Positions 1-9,994 of a DNA stretch of 64,000 nucleotides are shown here, one piece after another (within the stretch, counting starts at the first letter, position 1; each line of letters begins with the position of its first letter). A program made the position numbers and the translations under genes. The notes beneath the pieces are model-generated. The model was not told where the DNA came from. It saw only the letters and a program-made list of their open reading frames with translations, and did no database searches. This DNA comes from JACKAF01 sp041391485 (lineage in GTDB: Bacteria; Bdellovibrionota; FAC87; UBA2466; JACKAF01). The stretch lies in NCBI GenBank assembly GCA_041391485.1, contig JAWKNY010000002.1, positions 193,262 through 257,261 on the forward strand. The letters run 5' to 3'.

Positions 1-662
1 TTCTTGTACGCTTTGGAAGGTAACAGAATCTGGACGTCAGAAACATTCAACGATAGAGCGCTTGCAAGCGTTGCATAATCGGGGTGATACAACAGCGGCG
101 AAATATACGGCGCAAGGAAGTTGACGTCGAAGACACCCATATCCAGTGCGTGGGTACTCCTCGTTCTTCCGATGTCTGCTCCGGCCGCGATAGGAATTCC
201 ATTGGGGTCATACCAGTAAGGAGCACTGATGGGACCGGTGATGTTCGTGATAGCAGAATCTATTGTATTCAGGTGATCTACAAACAGGTACGTGTCTTTG
301 CAAATTTTCATTGTCACCTTATAGGCTTGAATGGTGACTCCGGGTGTGTGGGTATCATCGTGAGGAGCAATGGCGACAATCTTTACCTCACCAGGAGAAA
401 GGACACCGGTATCGACCGAGATAGATTGCTGATTTCCGGGATCGACTCGATCCAGGTTGAGGTACATGTGGGACGTTGGAAGCACATGCCCACCAAAGGT
501 ATTTCCTAGTGGTAGCAACTCATCCAGATTTTGAATAGTCGCGCCCGAAACGTCCAAAAGTGGAACGGTCAACGGATTGTCCCAGCAGTCGTCATCCGCG
601 GGGTGGCCTGCCAAGGCCAGGGAACTGAACAAAAAGAAAAAAGAAACAAGGGCTAGCTTCAC
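1..662 (-). CDS. Secreted hypothetical protein, partial (continues past left edge)
   Basis: From GTG at 662-660 an open frame runs to the window edge, about 220 codons with no stop. An AGGAGG ribosome site lies a few bases before the GTG, which decides the start. Residues 1-19 form a Sec signal peptide (KLALVSFFFLFSSLALAG), so the product is exported. The mature part contains GGHVLPTSHMYLNLD followed by a PHDDTHTPG segment; this resembles the Gly-His-x-x-Pro-x-x-His stretch seen in some secreted lysostaphin-like (M23-type) proteins, but the C-terminal half that would carry a metal site is outside the window. Family assignment is therefore tentative; export is well supported. Confidence 0.7.
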   Translation of the reverse strand, partial: MKLALVSFFFLFSSLALAGHPADDDCWDNPLTVPLLDVSGATIQNLDELLPLGNTFGGHVLPTSHMYLNLDRVDPGNQQSISVDTGVLSPGEVKIVAIAPHDDTHTPGVTIQAYKVTMKICKDTYLFVDHLNTIDSAITNITGPISAPYWYDPNGIPIAAGADIGRTRSTHALDMGVFDVNFLAPYISPLLYHPDYATLASALSLNVSDVQILLPSKAYK

Positions 663-760
663 GTGTCCTCCTGATTGCGAAATTCTCGGCTTGGAACCGA
701 GTTTTCTTGAACAACAGCGCTTACTGACTTGTAAGGGCTCAGATTCACTGATAGAAACGA

Positions 761-1081
761 GTGGTTTTCACGTATCCAACGTTCGGTGCAACGAAACATG
801 AAAGGTTTCCCTCAATTGAGCTCCTTAAAAGTACGCACTCGTTTCCTTGTGTTTTTACCTTCAAAGTAATTGGGGACGCTCAGCATGGCTTCATGGTTCG
901 GGTTTTGAAGGCTACTCGAGACGCCTTGGAGATCAACGTCGATCCCGAATACAAGTACCGGCAAACCTCTCACGGAGAGCATCTGGCCATCACCATCGAT
1001 GCCTATGTGGAAACGCCGGAAAAGGTACTAGACGTCTACCACGCCCTCTCAAAAGTCGAAGGTGTCATCTTCCTCATGTAA
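761..1081 (+). CDS. DUF493 (YbeD-like) family protein
   Basis: The product matches the small DUF493/YbeD fold: an N-terminal FPSIELLKSTHSFPCVFTFK strand region, a central VRVLKATRDAL and a C-terminal LSKVEGVIFLM ending, over about 100 residues, the usual family length. Family members are cytoplasmic ferredoxin-like proteins of regulatory or unknown role. The in-frame start is GTG at 761, which has no clear ribosome site. An ATG at 798 would give MKGFPSIELL if one G were missing from the following GG, which fits the family better; the true start is therefore uncertain. The gene is convergent with the histidine kinase that ends 3 bases downstream on the other strand. Confidence 0.75.
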   Translation: MVFTYPTFGATKHERFPSIELLKSTHSFPCVFTFKVIGDAQHGFMVRVLKATRDALEINVDPEYKYRQTSHGEHLAITIDAYVETPEKVLDVYHALSKVEGVIFLM

Positions 1082-1083
1082 GG

Positions 1084-3234
1084 CTATAAGCTACGGGGTT
1101 CGCCATCGTTTCGTTCGACTCTCGCAGTCGAAGCGGAGTGCGGACGGCGTCGGCAATGCTGGCGTATGATCGCTACGAGTTGATCGAAGGTGAAGGGTTT
1201 GGCCAAGCACGCGGACGCACCCGAGTCCAGTACGGTCTGAGTCTCACCGCGCATGACACGCGCGGTGAGCGAGACGATGGGCGTGTTGCAACCCACCTGG
1301 CGAAGTTTGCGGATGGACTCATTGCCATCGAGCAAAGGCATTTGAACGTCCATCAAAATCAAGTCGAAGTTTCCACGCAGCGCTTTTTCGACTCCCTCAA
1401 TTCCATTTTTGGCGCACGCGCAGTTGATTCCCGCTAAATTCAGGTAGTGACGGATCAGGTTTTGGATGTCCGCATCGTCCTCTACCGAGAGAATGGATAA
1501 ACCTCTAAGATCGTCTGGCAAACTCAAACGGCTGGCCTCGGAAGGTGGGTTCATTAGATTCGTGTTGAAAGCCTCTGTGTTGATGAACTCCGGTCCGAAC
1601 CGTCGCACACAGCAAGTAAAAAGAAACTCACTGCCTTTGCCCACTTCGCTTCCCAGCAAGACCAGGTCGCCGCTCAGACAACGCGCGAGCTTTCTGGAAA
1701 GAGCCAGTCCGATACCCGCCCCTCCCACTTTGCCGAGATTGCTGCTTACCCCGCGCTCCAGCGGTAAGAAAATTCGAGTCTGATCGGCCGGGCTAATCCC
1801 CGCTCCGGTATCCGTGACGTAAAAGCAGAGTTCGCGCCCTTCAATATTCTTGGGATTCGGTCGCATCTCAACCCGAATTCGCACCTTGCCCTCATGAGTA
1901 AACTTGAAAGCATTGGAAACCAAGTTTGTCAGTACCTGGCGCATGCGCTTGGCATCGGACGCAATAGTTGTGGGGACGTTACCAAGAATCGCGATCTCCA
2001 GCTTCACCCGGCGATCTTTCATGGCAGCTCGGTACATTTCGTGGATGTCGAGCAGCAGAGCTTCCAAGGAGAACATCCGGGTTTCGACGATAATTCGGCC
2101 GGACTCCACTCGCGTGATATCGAGCACGTCGTCGATAAGACCGCCCAGGAAGTTCGCGTTGTTGCGGATGCGGCTAACAAAGTCCTGACGAGCTTCATCA
2201 GAGAGTCTCTGTCCGGGAAGCGCCAACGCCTCGGCATAGCCGATCACGGCAGAAAGCGGCGTGCGTATCTCGTGGCTCATATTGGCCAGAAATTCCGTTT
2301 TGAAATGGCTCTCCAATTCCGCATGACGACGAAACCACGCGCCTTGAGCAAAGTGGACCAGCCAGCCACACAAGATGGAGATGATGATGCCGGAAAAAAG
2401 CACGGCCGACGCGTAGGAAGCGGAGTGAGCCAGGATTTGTTCCTCCGGCCAAATCGTCAGTCTCCATTCGCGGTGCAGAATATTGAAAGCGCTGCGCATG
2501 ATCCATTTGGGTTGTGGCTCGCTTTGCGCCTGTCGGGAAAAGATCGTAGTGCTCGCGTCTTCAAGACGAATGCCGTACCCCGCCGAGATATTGGGGTGGA
2601 GGATTTGGTTGAAGAGAAGCGCCGAGCGAAACGCGGAAACCACAAAACCCTCAAAGTGCCCGTTGCGGTAAATGGGAATAACGACTCTAAAACCCAGGCC
2701 GCCTTCTACCAGATCAATGGGTGCCGTCATGGTGGTTTCATGATCGCGCATCGCGCTTTCTAATGCGGTCTTTCGCGCTGGCTCAAAGCGCATGTCCAGA
2801 TTTAGGCTCGGCTCATTCCCCTCGATGGGTACGAGCCAGCGCAAATGAAACGATCGGTCCACCCACCCGATGCTCTGGTAACCTTCGTGTCCATGTATAT
2901 AGAGGTTAGCTTCCGCCTCCCAATGCGCACGCGCCGGTCGCCCCCAAAGCTCCCAACGTTTCACGAGGCGGTCAATCGCGCGCACCCGCTCTTCGAGCCT
3001 CCGCTTGATCTCAAGCTGCACAATCGTCTCTTGCAGTCCGGTCTCTTCGCGGATCTTCTTTTGCTCCATCTCACGGATGCTGTTGGCGAGCAGAACCGTG
3101 ATGACGACGCCCGCGACGCCCACCAAAACGGCGAACTGGCGGCTGAGCGTGAAGGGAAGCTTGTTCCCGTTATTTCCCGGTTTGCTTAGACCAAAGTGCA
3201 TAAACCAATTCCGGTCTCCAGCGATTGAAAACAT
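1084..3234 (-). CDS. Membrane-bound hybrid sensor histidine kinase with CHASE-like sensor
   Basis: A 716-residue hybrid kinase. A first membrane helix (about 33-50) and a second (about 275-295) enclose a periplasmic sensor of roughly 225 residues whose WVDRSFHLRWLVP and GLGFRVVIPIYRNGHFEGFV segments look like a CHASE domain. Then follow the HisKA H-box MSHEIRTPL with phospho-acceptor His321, the HATPase N-box NLVSNAFKFT (440s), the G1 box DTGAGI (475-480) and GGAGIGLALS, and a C-terminal receiver with acidic pair near 585-587, phospho-acceptor Asp629 in LMDVQMP and Lys679. It senses an extracytoplasmic ligand and starts a phosphorelay; no partner Hpt or regulator is adjacent. Start ATG at 3234; MHFGLSKPG 11 codons in is an alternative. 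Confidence 0.93.
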   Translation of the reverse strand: MFSIAGDRNWFMHFGLSKPGNNGNKLPFTLSRQFAVLVGVAGVVITVLLANSIREMEQKKIREETGLQETIVQLEIKRRLEERVRAIDRLVKRWELWGRPARAHWEAEANLYIHGHEGYQSIGWVDRSFHLRWLVPIEGNEPSLNLDMRFEPARKTALESAMRDHETTMTAPIDLVEGGLGFRVVIPIYRNGHFEGFVVSAFRSALLFNQILHPNISAGYGIRLEDASTTIFSRQAQSEPQPKWIMRSAFNILHREWRLTIWPEEQILAHSASYASAVLFSGIIISILCGWLVHFAQGAWFRRHAELESHFKTEFLANMSHEIRTPLSAVIGYAEALALPGQRLSDEARQDFVSRIRNNANFLGGLIDDVLDITRVESGRIIVETRMFSLEALLLDIHEMYRAAMKDRRVKLEIAILGNVPTTIASDAKRMRQVLTNLVSNAFKFTHEGKVRIRVEMRPNPKNIEGRELCFYVTDTGAGISPADQTRIFLPLERGVSSNLGKVGGAGIGLALSRKLARCLSGDLVLLGSEVGKGSEFLFTCCVRRFGPEFINTEAFNTNLMNPPSEASRLSLPDDLRGLSILSVEDDADIQNLIRHYLNLAGINCACAKNGIEGVEKALRGNFDLILMDVQMPLLDGNESIRKLRQVGCNTPIVSLTARVMRGETQTVLDSGASACLAKPFTFDQLVAIIRQHCRRRPHSASTARVERNDGEPRSL

Positions 3235-3317
3235 TTACAGTACGGCTAGAGGCTAGACCCGATAAATGCAGCGTGTCAACGCTGGGATCCGGTCCTGCCG
3301 GGGGGCTAGAAGTCGGC

Positions 3318-5762
3318 CTAAATCAGGCCTGTGAGGGTTTTTAGAGCAGCGCCCAGATCCGGGTGCCCTTCCAAAACAGGGGCTAGGTGATCCCCCTCCC
3401 GTTTCAGCCGGGCGAGGGCGGTCCTTATAGTGTAACGATCCACCTTCAAACGAGCGTTCACCTCACTCCAATCGAGGGGCATGGAAACCGGCGCTCCAGG
3501 GTGTGGGCGTACGCATAAAGGGGCCGCGATCGTCTTGCCCCAACCATTCTGGAGGAAGTCGACGTAGACCTTCCCCTTGCGCTTGGCAGGCATGCGGACA
3601 ACGGTAGCGATTTTGGGGAGGCGTCGCACGATCACCCCCGCTAGCAGCTCCGCCAGTGTTTTTGATTGCTCATGAGTCAGCTGGCGCCCAAGCGGCAACA
3701 GGATGTGCAGGCCGGTTCCCCCACTGGTCTTCACATAGTTGGGTAAACCTAAAGACTCGCAAAGACTGTGGATCTCTTTTGCGATGCGAACCACATCCTT
3801 GAACGGCGCCCCTTTTGGATCCAGATCCAAGATGGACCAGTCTGGCTTCTCCAAACTCCCGGCCCGACTCGCCCACGCGTGCAAAGGAATCGATCCCATG
3901 TTTATGATGTAGCGCAAGGTTTGGAGGTTGTCGCAAACAAAAAACTTCAATTCGCGTTGCGAGTGCTCACTCCAGACGCGCTCCAAACGAATCCAGTCCG
4001 GTACAAAACCGGGAGCGTCCTTTTGATAAAAGGACTTTCCGTCAATCCCATCGGGGTAGCGTGTAAGCATGAGCGGCCTATCCTTTAGATAGCGCTCCAT
4101 CCAGGGCCAAACAGACTCGTAGTAGTGAACCAGATCTGACTTCGTATACTTTTCTTTCGGCCAGAAAATCTTCTCGGGGTGAGAGATCTCCACTTCAGGA
4201 GGTTCAATCATTGTTTCAACTTGCTCGACCTGCTCCAGTGGACTTTCAAACCTGCATTCTTCTGCTTTTTTGTCGGTTCGCACGCGCAAGAAGGAAGCTT
4301 GTCTCAGGTGTTTCTTCCACTGTTTGTACCGGATCTCGACAACGACTTTTGGCTTCACCCACTGCACGTCTTCTGTCGACTCGTCCTCTACTACCACGGG
4401 TGCACGTTTTTGCTTAAGGCGATCCAGTTTCTCCCGTAGTTCGTCGAGTTGTTTATCAGTAAACCCTGTCCCCACGCGCCCGGCATAAATCCACTTCTTT
4501 CCGGCAAGGGCGCCGAGCAGCAGCGCGCCAAAACCACTACGTGAGCGTTTGGGTTGTGTATAGCCTAAGACCACGAAGTCCGAAGTACGGTCGCAGCGCA
4601 CCTTTAACCAGAGATCCGAACGGCCACTCTGGTACGTGCCCTCGGCTTTTTTTGAGACAATCCCTTCAAGGCCCATGGCGCGGGCGCTGGAGAAAAGTTC
4701 AATACCGCTTTTGAAATCCGGCGAATACCGAATAGGACCTAAATCAGACAAAACACGAGCGAGCAACGCCCGCCTCTTTGATAAAGGAAGTCGCCTCAAG
4801 TCTTTCCCTTCAAGCTCAAGCAAGTCGAAACAAAAAAATGTCGCGCGACTCACAAACGATGCGGTGCTAATCTCACGCGCCTTTTTTAGCGAAAAACGTC
4901 CCTGAAGCAGGGAAAAGGAGGGGTGGGACTCTGAATCCAGAACCACAAGCTCACCATCCAGAACGAACTGCTTCAGCGGAAAGTAGCGCAGAGCGGTCTC
5001 TATCTCCGGGAAAAGTTTCGTGATCTTATTTCCGTTGCGTGAGTAAAGCTCGGCTTGCCCTTCTTTGACGATGGCTTCGACTCTATAACCATCGTACTTC
5101 AGTTCATGAATCCAGCCGGCCCTATCAAAAGCGGCTGAATGCGAAGAGGCCAGCATGGGAGGCACCCACTCACCCTTCCCTTTTGGAAGCTTCGCCAGGA
5201 TAGCAAACTGCTTTTGGGACCTGGACTTCTTTTGCAAGTCCTTGTTCTCCAAACCGGAAAAACACTGCGATCAGAAAGAACAGCTTGATTGTCGACGTAC
5301 GCGTCCTTCTCTTTGATCAAAAGCCAGTCTTTTTCGCTCTTTTTGAGGCGCACCAGTGCCCATCGCCCTTGGAGCTTGTAGCCGAACAGCTCAAACACCA
5401 ACTTGCCTTTCCGAATCCCATTTTCCGGAGACTCCAACGGCCGCCAAGCTCCGATGTCCCAAACAATGACGGTGCCAGCTCCGTAATTCCCAGCGGAATG
5501 ACACCCTCGAAGTTGGCGTACTCCAGGGGTGATCCTCTACTCGCACCGCCAAACGTTTCTCCGTTGTGTCCAAACTGGGTCCCTTCGGAACCGCCCAAGA
5601 ATGCAAACTTCCGCCCCACTCCAGACGAAGATCGTAATGTAAACGGCGTGCAGCGTGGCGTTGCACAACAAAGCAGCCCGAAAGGCCGGAACTGCCGCCA
5701 AACGGTTCGGGAGTTTTTCCTTGCTGTCGTTTTGTCCGGTAGCGACTTAATTTTTTTGACAT
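3318..5762 (-). CDS. ligD: ATP-dependent DNA ligase LigD (PE-ligase-polymerase), frameshifted
   Basis: LigD is the multidomain ligase of bacterial non-homologous end joining. Reading leftward from 5762: a 3'-phosphoesterase domain (FVVQRHAARRLHYDLRLEW), an ATP-dependent ligase domain (HELKYDGYR with the adenylated Lys; LDGELVVLD; LEGIVSKK) and a primase-polymerase domain (LTRYPDGIDGKSFY, catalytic LDLDP, SGGTGLHILLP). This is the PE-LIG-POL order of Pseudomonas LigD. The ligase-polymerase part (5252-3318) is intact. The phosphoesterase part is split among three frames, and each junction is repaired by one extra base in a run (gggg 5526-5529; tt 5487-5488; aaaaa 5258-5262). It lies 3.4 kb from ku, its known partner. 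Sequencing error is likelier than decay. Confidence 0.92.
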
Positions 5763-5906
5763 GGAAGGCGAGTCCTAAATGGCTCCCAGCAGTATGCCAC
5801 ACCGTTTTACAAAACAAAACAGGTGAACTCCGCGTCACTTTGTAGGTTTTTTGCCTACCAATGGTCTGGAATAAAAGCTAAGATCTAAGATGGTCTTTAG
5901 AAAACA

Positions 5907-7040
5907 ATGACTCCCTCACAGACTAAAACTGCCAATAAAAACCATTTAGTTGCCGTTGTCGTCGGCGCTCGCCCCAACTTCATGAAGATTGCGCGCCTTC
6001 GCAAAGTCGTTAAACAGTCAGGAAATTTTGATCTTCACATTGTGCATACGGGTCAGCACTTTGACGAGAAGATGGCAAAGGTCTTCTTGGAGCAGTTTGA
6101 AATTCGTCCCGATGCCGTGCTTGAAGCACGCGGAAGTTCTGCAGCCTTGCAAATAGGAAATATGATCCTCGGCCTCAGCAAACACTTTGAGGAGATTCAG
6201 CCAGACTTGGTAGTGGCCGTAGGCGACGTTACCTCCGCTCTCGGAGCCGCTATCAGCGCGAACAAAATGGGAATCCACCTAGCGCATCTCGAAGCCGGGC
6301 TACGAAGCTTCGATCGTTCTATGCCTGAGGAAAACAACCGAATCATCGTGGATGAACTTGCAAATTTTTGCTTTGTTACGGAGTCCTCTGGTGAGGCGAA
6401 CCTGAGGAAGATGGGTAAGGATCCAGATTCCGTTTTCTTTGTCGGCAACACCATGATCGACACCTTGATCGACATGGATAAACTGATTGACCAAAGCTCG
6501 GCTGTAGCGGATCTCAATTTGCCGAGTGAGTACGCTGTTGTGACGGCCCACCGCCCGGCCTTGGTAGACACCCAGTCCGGCCTTAGCTTGCTCTCCGATG
6601 TTCTCACGATGCTCTCCAGATACTACAGAATTTGTTTCCCGGTTCATCCTCGGACAAAGAAGAATCTTCAACACTTCGGCTTGCTCGAATCGCTGGAAAA
6701 AGAAAATATTCTATTAACGGAGCCTCTCGACTACCTTGCTTTTCAGAGGGTGGTAAAAACCGCCAAATTCGTTCTGACCGACAGCGGTGGGCTTCAAGAA
6801 GAAGCGGCGCACAGACGCCAGCCCTGTTTAACCATCAGAGAAAACACAGAAAGGCCTATCACAGTCGAATTGGGAACCAACACACTAGTCGGATTCGATC
6901 TCCATCAGATCGAAAAAGAAGTGAAACGAATCCAGTCTGGAAACTATAAAGTAGGGCAAGACCTGCCGCTTTGGGATGGACGCGCTACCGAACGTATCGT
7001 TGGGATAATCAACAAGCTCATAGAGAAAAAGTTACTGTGA
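5907..7040 (+). CDS. wecB: UDP-N-acetylglucosamine 2-epimerase (non-hydrolysing)
   Basis: Interconverts UDP-GlcNAc and UDP-ManNAc in the cytoplasm for surface polysaccharide synthesis. At 377 residues it has the family's length and landmarks: VVVGARPNFMK at the N-terminus, HTGQHFDEKM, VAVGDVTSALGAA, HLEAGLRSFDRSMPEENNR carrying the catalytic acidic residues, VTAHRP, and the C-terminal LTDSGGLQEEA with TIRENTERP and GTNTLVG. The stop overlaps the GTG of the following glycosyltransferase (GTGA), indicating translational coupling. ligD is divergent across the 144-bp region upstream, in which I see no clear promoter motif. Confidence 0.95.
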   Translation: MTPSQTKTANKNHLVAVVVGARPNFMKIARLRKVVKQSGNFDLHIVHTGQHFDEKMAKVFLEQFEIRPDAVLEARGSSAALQIGNMILGLSKHFEEIQPDLVVAVGDVTSALGAAISANKMGIHLAHLEAGLRSFDRSMPEENNRIIVDELANFCFVTESSGEANLRKMGKDPDSVFFVGNTMIDTLIDMDKLIDQSSAVADLNLPSEYAVVTAHRPALVDTQSGLSLLSDVLTMLSRYYRICFPVHPRTKKNLQHFGLLESLEKENILLTEPLDYLAFQRVVKTAKFVLTDSGGLQEEAAHRRQPCLTIRENTERPITVELGTNTLVGFDLHQIEKEVKRIQSGNYKVGQDLPLWDGRATERIVGIINKLIEKKLL

Positions 7041-8182
7041 ATGCCACTGTAAACATAATCGGCTTCTTCTTCGAACCGGAAAGCACCCCACGCTCGTTTA
7101 GAACTGTAGAGCTTACAAAAGGCTTTTGTGAGATGGGGTTCAAGGTACGACTAGTTCTCCCCGATTTTCATAAGCGGCATTACACACACCCGAATCTCGA
7201 GATCATCGAAACGCCAGTGGGTCCCTTTCTGGCAAGGACTGCCGCAAACGAGCTTCCCAACCTCACTCGACCAGGCCTTCCGCGCCATTTAAGATGGTTA
7301 CGAGTACTGGGACAGAGGTGCCTTTTTCCGGATATCAATGCCTTGTGGATTCGCAACGCCTTCAAACACCTGGTCACCAACAGAACAAACTTGGAGGCCA
7401 GCGCGACTCTTTCCATCGGCCTACCCATCGCGCCAATGGTCCTGGCTACAAAGTTGAAGCGGGCCGGCCTTCCCGTGGGAAAACTGATAGCGGAGTATGG
7501 CGACCCGGCGATCTACGGTACAGGCCTACTTCAAGGAATAGCAGCCGAAAAGGAACGGAGACTGCTTCGACACGTAGATGTGTTGACTGTGAACTTTTCG
7601 GGTGCTGTTTCAGCTTTTGAGTACCGGGGTATCCCGGCCAGCAAGATACGTGTTGTGCCCCACATCCTTCCGGACGATGCAAATGAACCAAAGTGGACCC
7701 CGCACGGGAAACAAGCCGTCAACTATGTCTACGGTGGGGCTATTTATGGGGAACGCGACATTTCAAAGCTGCTGGCGGCCTTAAAGCGAGTACGCAGAGA
7801 GGGAGGCCGTCAAACTCTCACTGTTTTCACTAGCGTGGCAAACCTCAACCCCAGCGTTATTGCCGAGGCAGGAGAATACTTAACTTTACGGCAGAAGGTC
7901 TCACCTTCTGCTTATAGAAAGGTCCTCCTCGAATTTGATGCCGCCATAAACTTTATCCCCTCGCGGTCCATTCATCTACCGAGCAAACGCATGGATTTTG
8001 GCGCAGTAGGAATCCCCGTTTTTGAGATACATCCAAGCGACAGTGTGGAAGATCTGGCAAAAAAATTACGTGCCGGCGAATTCTCGCCTATTACCTGTAA
8101 GGACGCCTGCACCCGATCGGAGGCGATCGCCATCTACTCCGAAATCATTCATGGCCCCGAAACACAGTCCGCGACGGGTTAA
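7037..8182 (+). CDS. Putative glycosyltransferase (GT4-like)
   Basis: About 381 residues from GTG 7037, which overlaps the wecB stop; the open frame extends further upstream, but the GTGA overlap makes 7037 the natural start. The N-terminus (NIIGFFFEPESTPRSFRT) looks like the donor-independent first Rossmann half of GT-B enzymes, and the middle has LIAEYGDPAIYGTG, DVLTVNFSGAV and YRGIPASKIRVVPHILPDD, a typical GT4 layout in which a chain of lookalike motifs marks the domain linker. The C-terminal nucleotide-sugar motif is weak. With wecB before it and a methyltransferase after it, a role in surface glycan assembly is inferred. Acceptor and donor cannot be told from sequence. Confidence 0.72.
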   Translation: MNATVNIIGFFFEPESTPRSFRTVELTKGFCEMGFKVRLVLPDFHKRHYTHPNLEIIETPVGPFLARTAANELPNLTRPGLPRHLRWLRVLGQRCLFPDINALWIRNAFKHLVTNRTNLEASATLSIGLPIAPMVLATKLKRAGLPVGKLIAEYGDPAIYGTGLLQGIAAEKERRLLRHVDVLTVNFSGAVSAFEYRGIPASKIRVVPHILPDDANEPKWTPHGKQAVNYVYGGAIYGERDISKLLAALKRVRREGGRQTLTVFTSVANLNPSVIAEAGEYLTLRQKVSPSAYRKVLLEFDAAINFIPSRSIHLPSKRMDFGAVGIPVFEIHPSDSVEDLAKKLRAGEFSPITCKDACTRSEAIAIYSEIIHGPETQSATG

Positions 8183-8191
8183 GGACGACAG

Positions 8192-9114
8192 ATGCTAACG
8201 AAGTACAAAAATATGAAACCCTTCGGATCGTTCCCACTCAGTTGGTTGTGGACCAATCAGTGGACCACCACCGCAATTAGCCTAGTTGGTCTCGTGGCAA
8301 GCGCGGAACTTTTTGGAACGGCTTTGGACATGCTGCCTTACTCTTTTTCGTAGGCCTCATCCTTTATTGGCAGCGATGCTTTCTAAGCCTTCATCACCGC
8401 GCTGTTGCGGCCTCCAGGCAAAGTTACAATCAAATAGAGCAGCTCTTTAACATCCATTCCACGTTACGCCCACCCTCCCCACTACCCAACATGCGGAGTT
8501 GGGCCATTTCTCCCGATATGGGATCCTTTCTGATCGCACAAGCCCAAAAGCACCGCCCCCAGCAAATCGTGGAACTGGGTAGCGGCGTAAGCACGCTGAT
8601 CTTAGGTAGCATCGCAAAGACATGGGGCGGCCAAGTCTTGTCCTTCGAACAGGATCTCCACTTTGCCAAGATCACTCAAGAACGTCTGGACCGGTTTGGT
8701 TTGCACAACGTGCAGATCCGACTTGCCCCACTCACTGATAGACGACTCCTCGGCGAAACTTGGAAATGGTACGATTTGGATCCAGAAACCATTGAGCGGC
8801 CCATCGACTTTCTTTTCATTGATGGTCCTCCTGCCTACATTCAAAAGTTAAGTCGATTCCCAGCACTTCCCATCCTCAAGGATAAACTCACCCCTTCGGC
8901 CGTCATTATCCTGGACGATGCCGATCGGGGGGACGAAAAGAATGTACTCAGCCGTTGGCTGAAGGCCTTCCCCCAGCTACGCCTCCTACCCTTCGCACCA
9001 GAATCCGAGGCAGGAATCGCCTTGCTCCACTGGGAGATCGAAGCACCGCTGCCCAGACCCCCCCGCCTGACAGAGAACCCTCAGGAAATTAATTACTTAG
9101 ACGCCACATTTTAA
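8192..9114 (+). CDS. Class I SAM-dependent methyltransferase with N-terminal membrane segment, frameshifted
   Basis: ATG 8192 follows AAGGA. The first frame encodes MLTKYKNMKPFGSFPLSWL and a hydrophobic helix; it stops at 8350. One added T in the run 8310-8314 joins it to the second frame, which gives a second hydrophobic stretch (GHAALLFFVGLILYW) and then a methyltransferase domain: QIVELGSGVSTLIL (SAM motif I), VLSFEQDLHFA with the acidic ribose ligand, IDFLFIDGPPAY and SAVIILDDADRGDEK. This is the Methyltransf_24 pattern. It is in the wecB / glycosyltransferase group, so a membrane-anchored methylation step on a glycan or lipid-linked sugar is possible but unproven. Confidence 0.75.
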
Positions 9115-9162
9115 GACTCAGCCCGAACTAAGACGCTTCGCGTTACCTTCCGATAAGTCAGC

Positions 9163-9981
9163 ATGGCGATCCGATCTATTGCAACCGCCAGGCTATCCTT
9201 TGGTCTGGTAACCGTACCTGTAAACATCTACCCGACCGGCCAGGCCGGCGAGAAGATCTCATTCAACTGGATCCACAAGGGCTGCGGCCATCGTCTCAAA
9301 CAGCAGTATTTTTGCCCGCAACACAACAAGACACTCGGCAAAGACGATAAGGTCAAAGGCTACCAGTTCGAGAAGGGTGAGTACGTGCTCTTTACTCCAG
9401 ACGAACTGAAAGTGCTGGAAGCCAAAGCCAATCAAACGATAGAAATCGTCGAATTTGTCCCCGAAGATAGCGTCAGCAGACTTTACCTAAATAAAGTCTA
9501 CTTCCTAGGCCCGGACAAAGGCGGGGATAAGCCCTATCGCCTCCTGAGTGCGGCGTTACAGAAAACAAAAAAAGTTGCTATCGCGCGCTACAAAGCCCGA
9601 GGGAAGCAGTACCTCGTTGCCATCCGCCCCGAAGACAAGGGTCTTGTGATGGAAGATCTCTTCTATCAACACGAACGAAAGTCTTTCAAAGAAGTCCCCA
9701 TCGGAACTGCGTCCATCACAGCTAAAGAGCTCGATCTCGCTGTGAAAGTCATCAAGAGTGCCGAAGCGAAAAACTTCCAACCCGGAAAATACAAGGATGA
9801 GGTTCGGGAACGCGTTCTAAAGCAAATTCGCAAAAAAATTGCAGGCCAGGACATCACCCGTGTAGAAGAGACCCCCGAAAAGAAGGTAATCGACCTCATG
9901 GAAGCGCTCCAGGCCAGTCTCGGAGGAAACACGCGTTTGCGGCGTGCCTCTCGTACCCGGCCCAAACGGAAAGCCAAATAA
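9163..9981 (+). CDS. ku: DNA end-binding protein Ku
   Basis: Forms a ring-like homodimer on double-strand-break ends and recruits LigD for end joining. The 272-residue product starts with the hallmark MAIRSIATARLSFGLVTVPV, continues with the Ku core (FNWIHKGCGHRLKQQYFCP, KGEYVLFTPDEL, YLNKVYFLGPDKGG) and ends in a lysine/arginine-rich tail (RRASRTRPKRKAK), a common DNA-contacting extension of bacterial Ku. It is full length and intact. ligD is 3.4 kb away on the opposite strand, and the gene immediately downstream is a SRAP-like protein starting 14 bases after the stop, so the two are probably co-transcribed. Confidence 0.96.
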   Translation: MAIRSIATARLSFGLVTVPVNIYPTGQAGEKISFNWIHKGCGHRLKQQYFCPQHNKTLGKDDKVKGYQFEKGEYVLFTPDELKVLEAKANQTIEIVEFVPEDSVSRLYLNKVYFLGPDKGGDKPYRLLSAALQKTKKVAIARYKARGKQYLVAIRPEDKGLVMEDLFYQHERKSFKEVPIGTASITAKELDLAVKVIKSAEAKNFQPGKYKDEVRERVLKQIRKKIAGQDITRVEETPEKKVIDLMEALQASLGGNTRLRRASRTRPKRKAK

Positions 9982-9994
9982 CGGAGACTGTCGC

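Noticed and set aside
1894..2763. 289-codon frame on the plus strand
   Set aside because: Lies wholly inside the histidine kinase on the other strand; arginine-rich shadow composition and no family.
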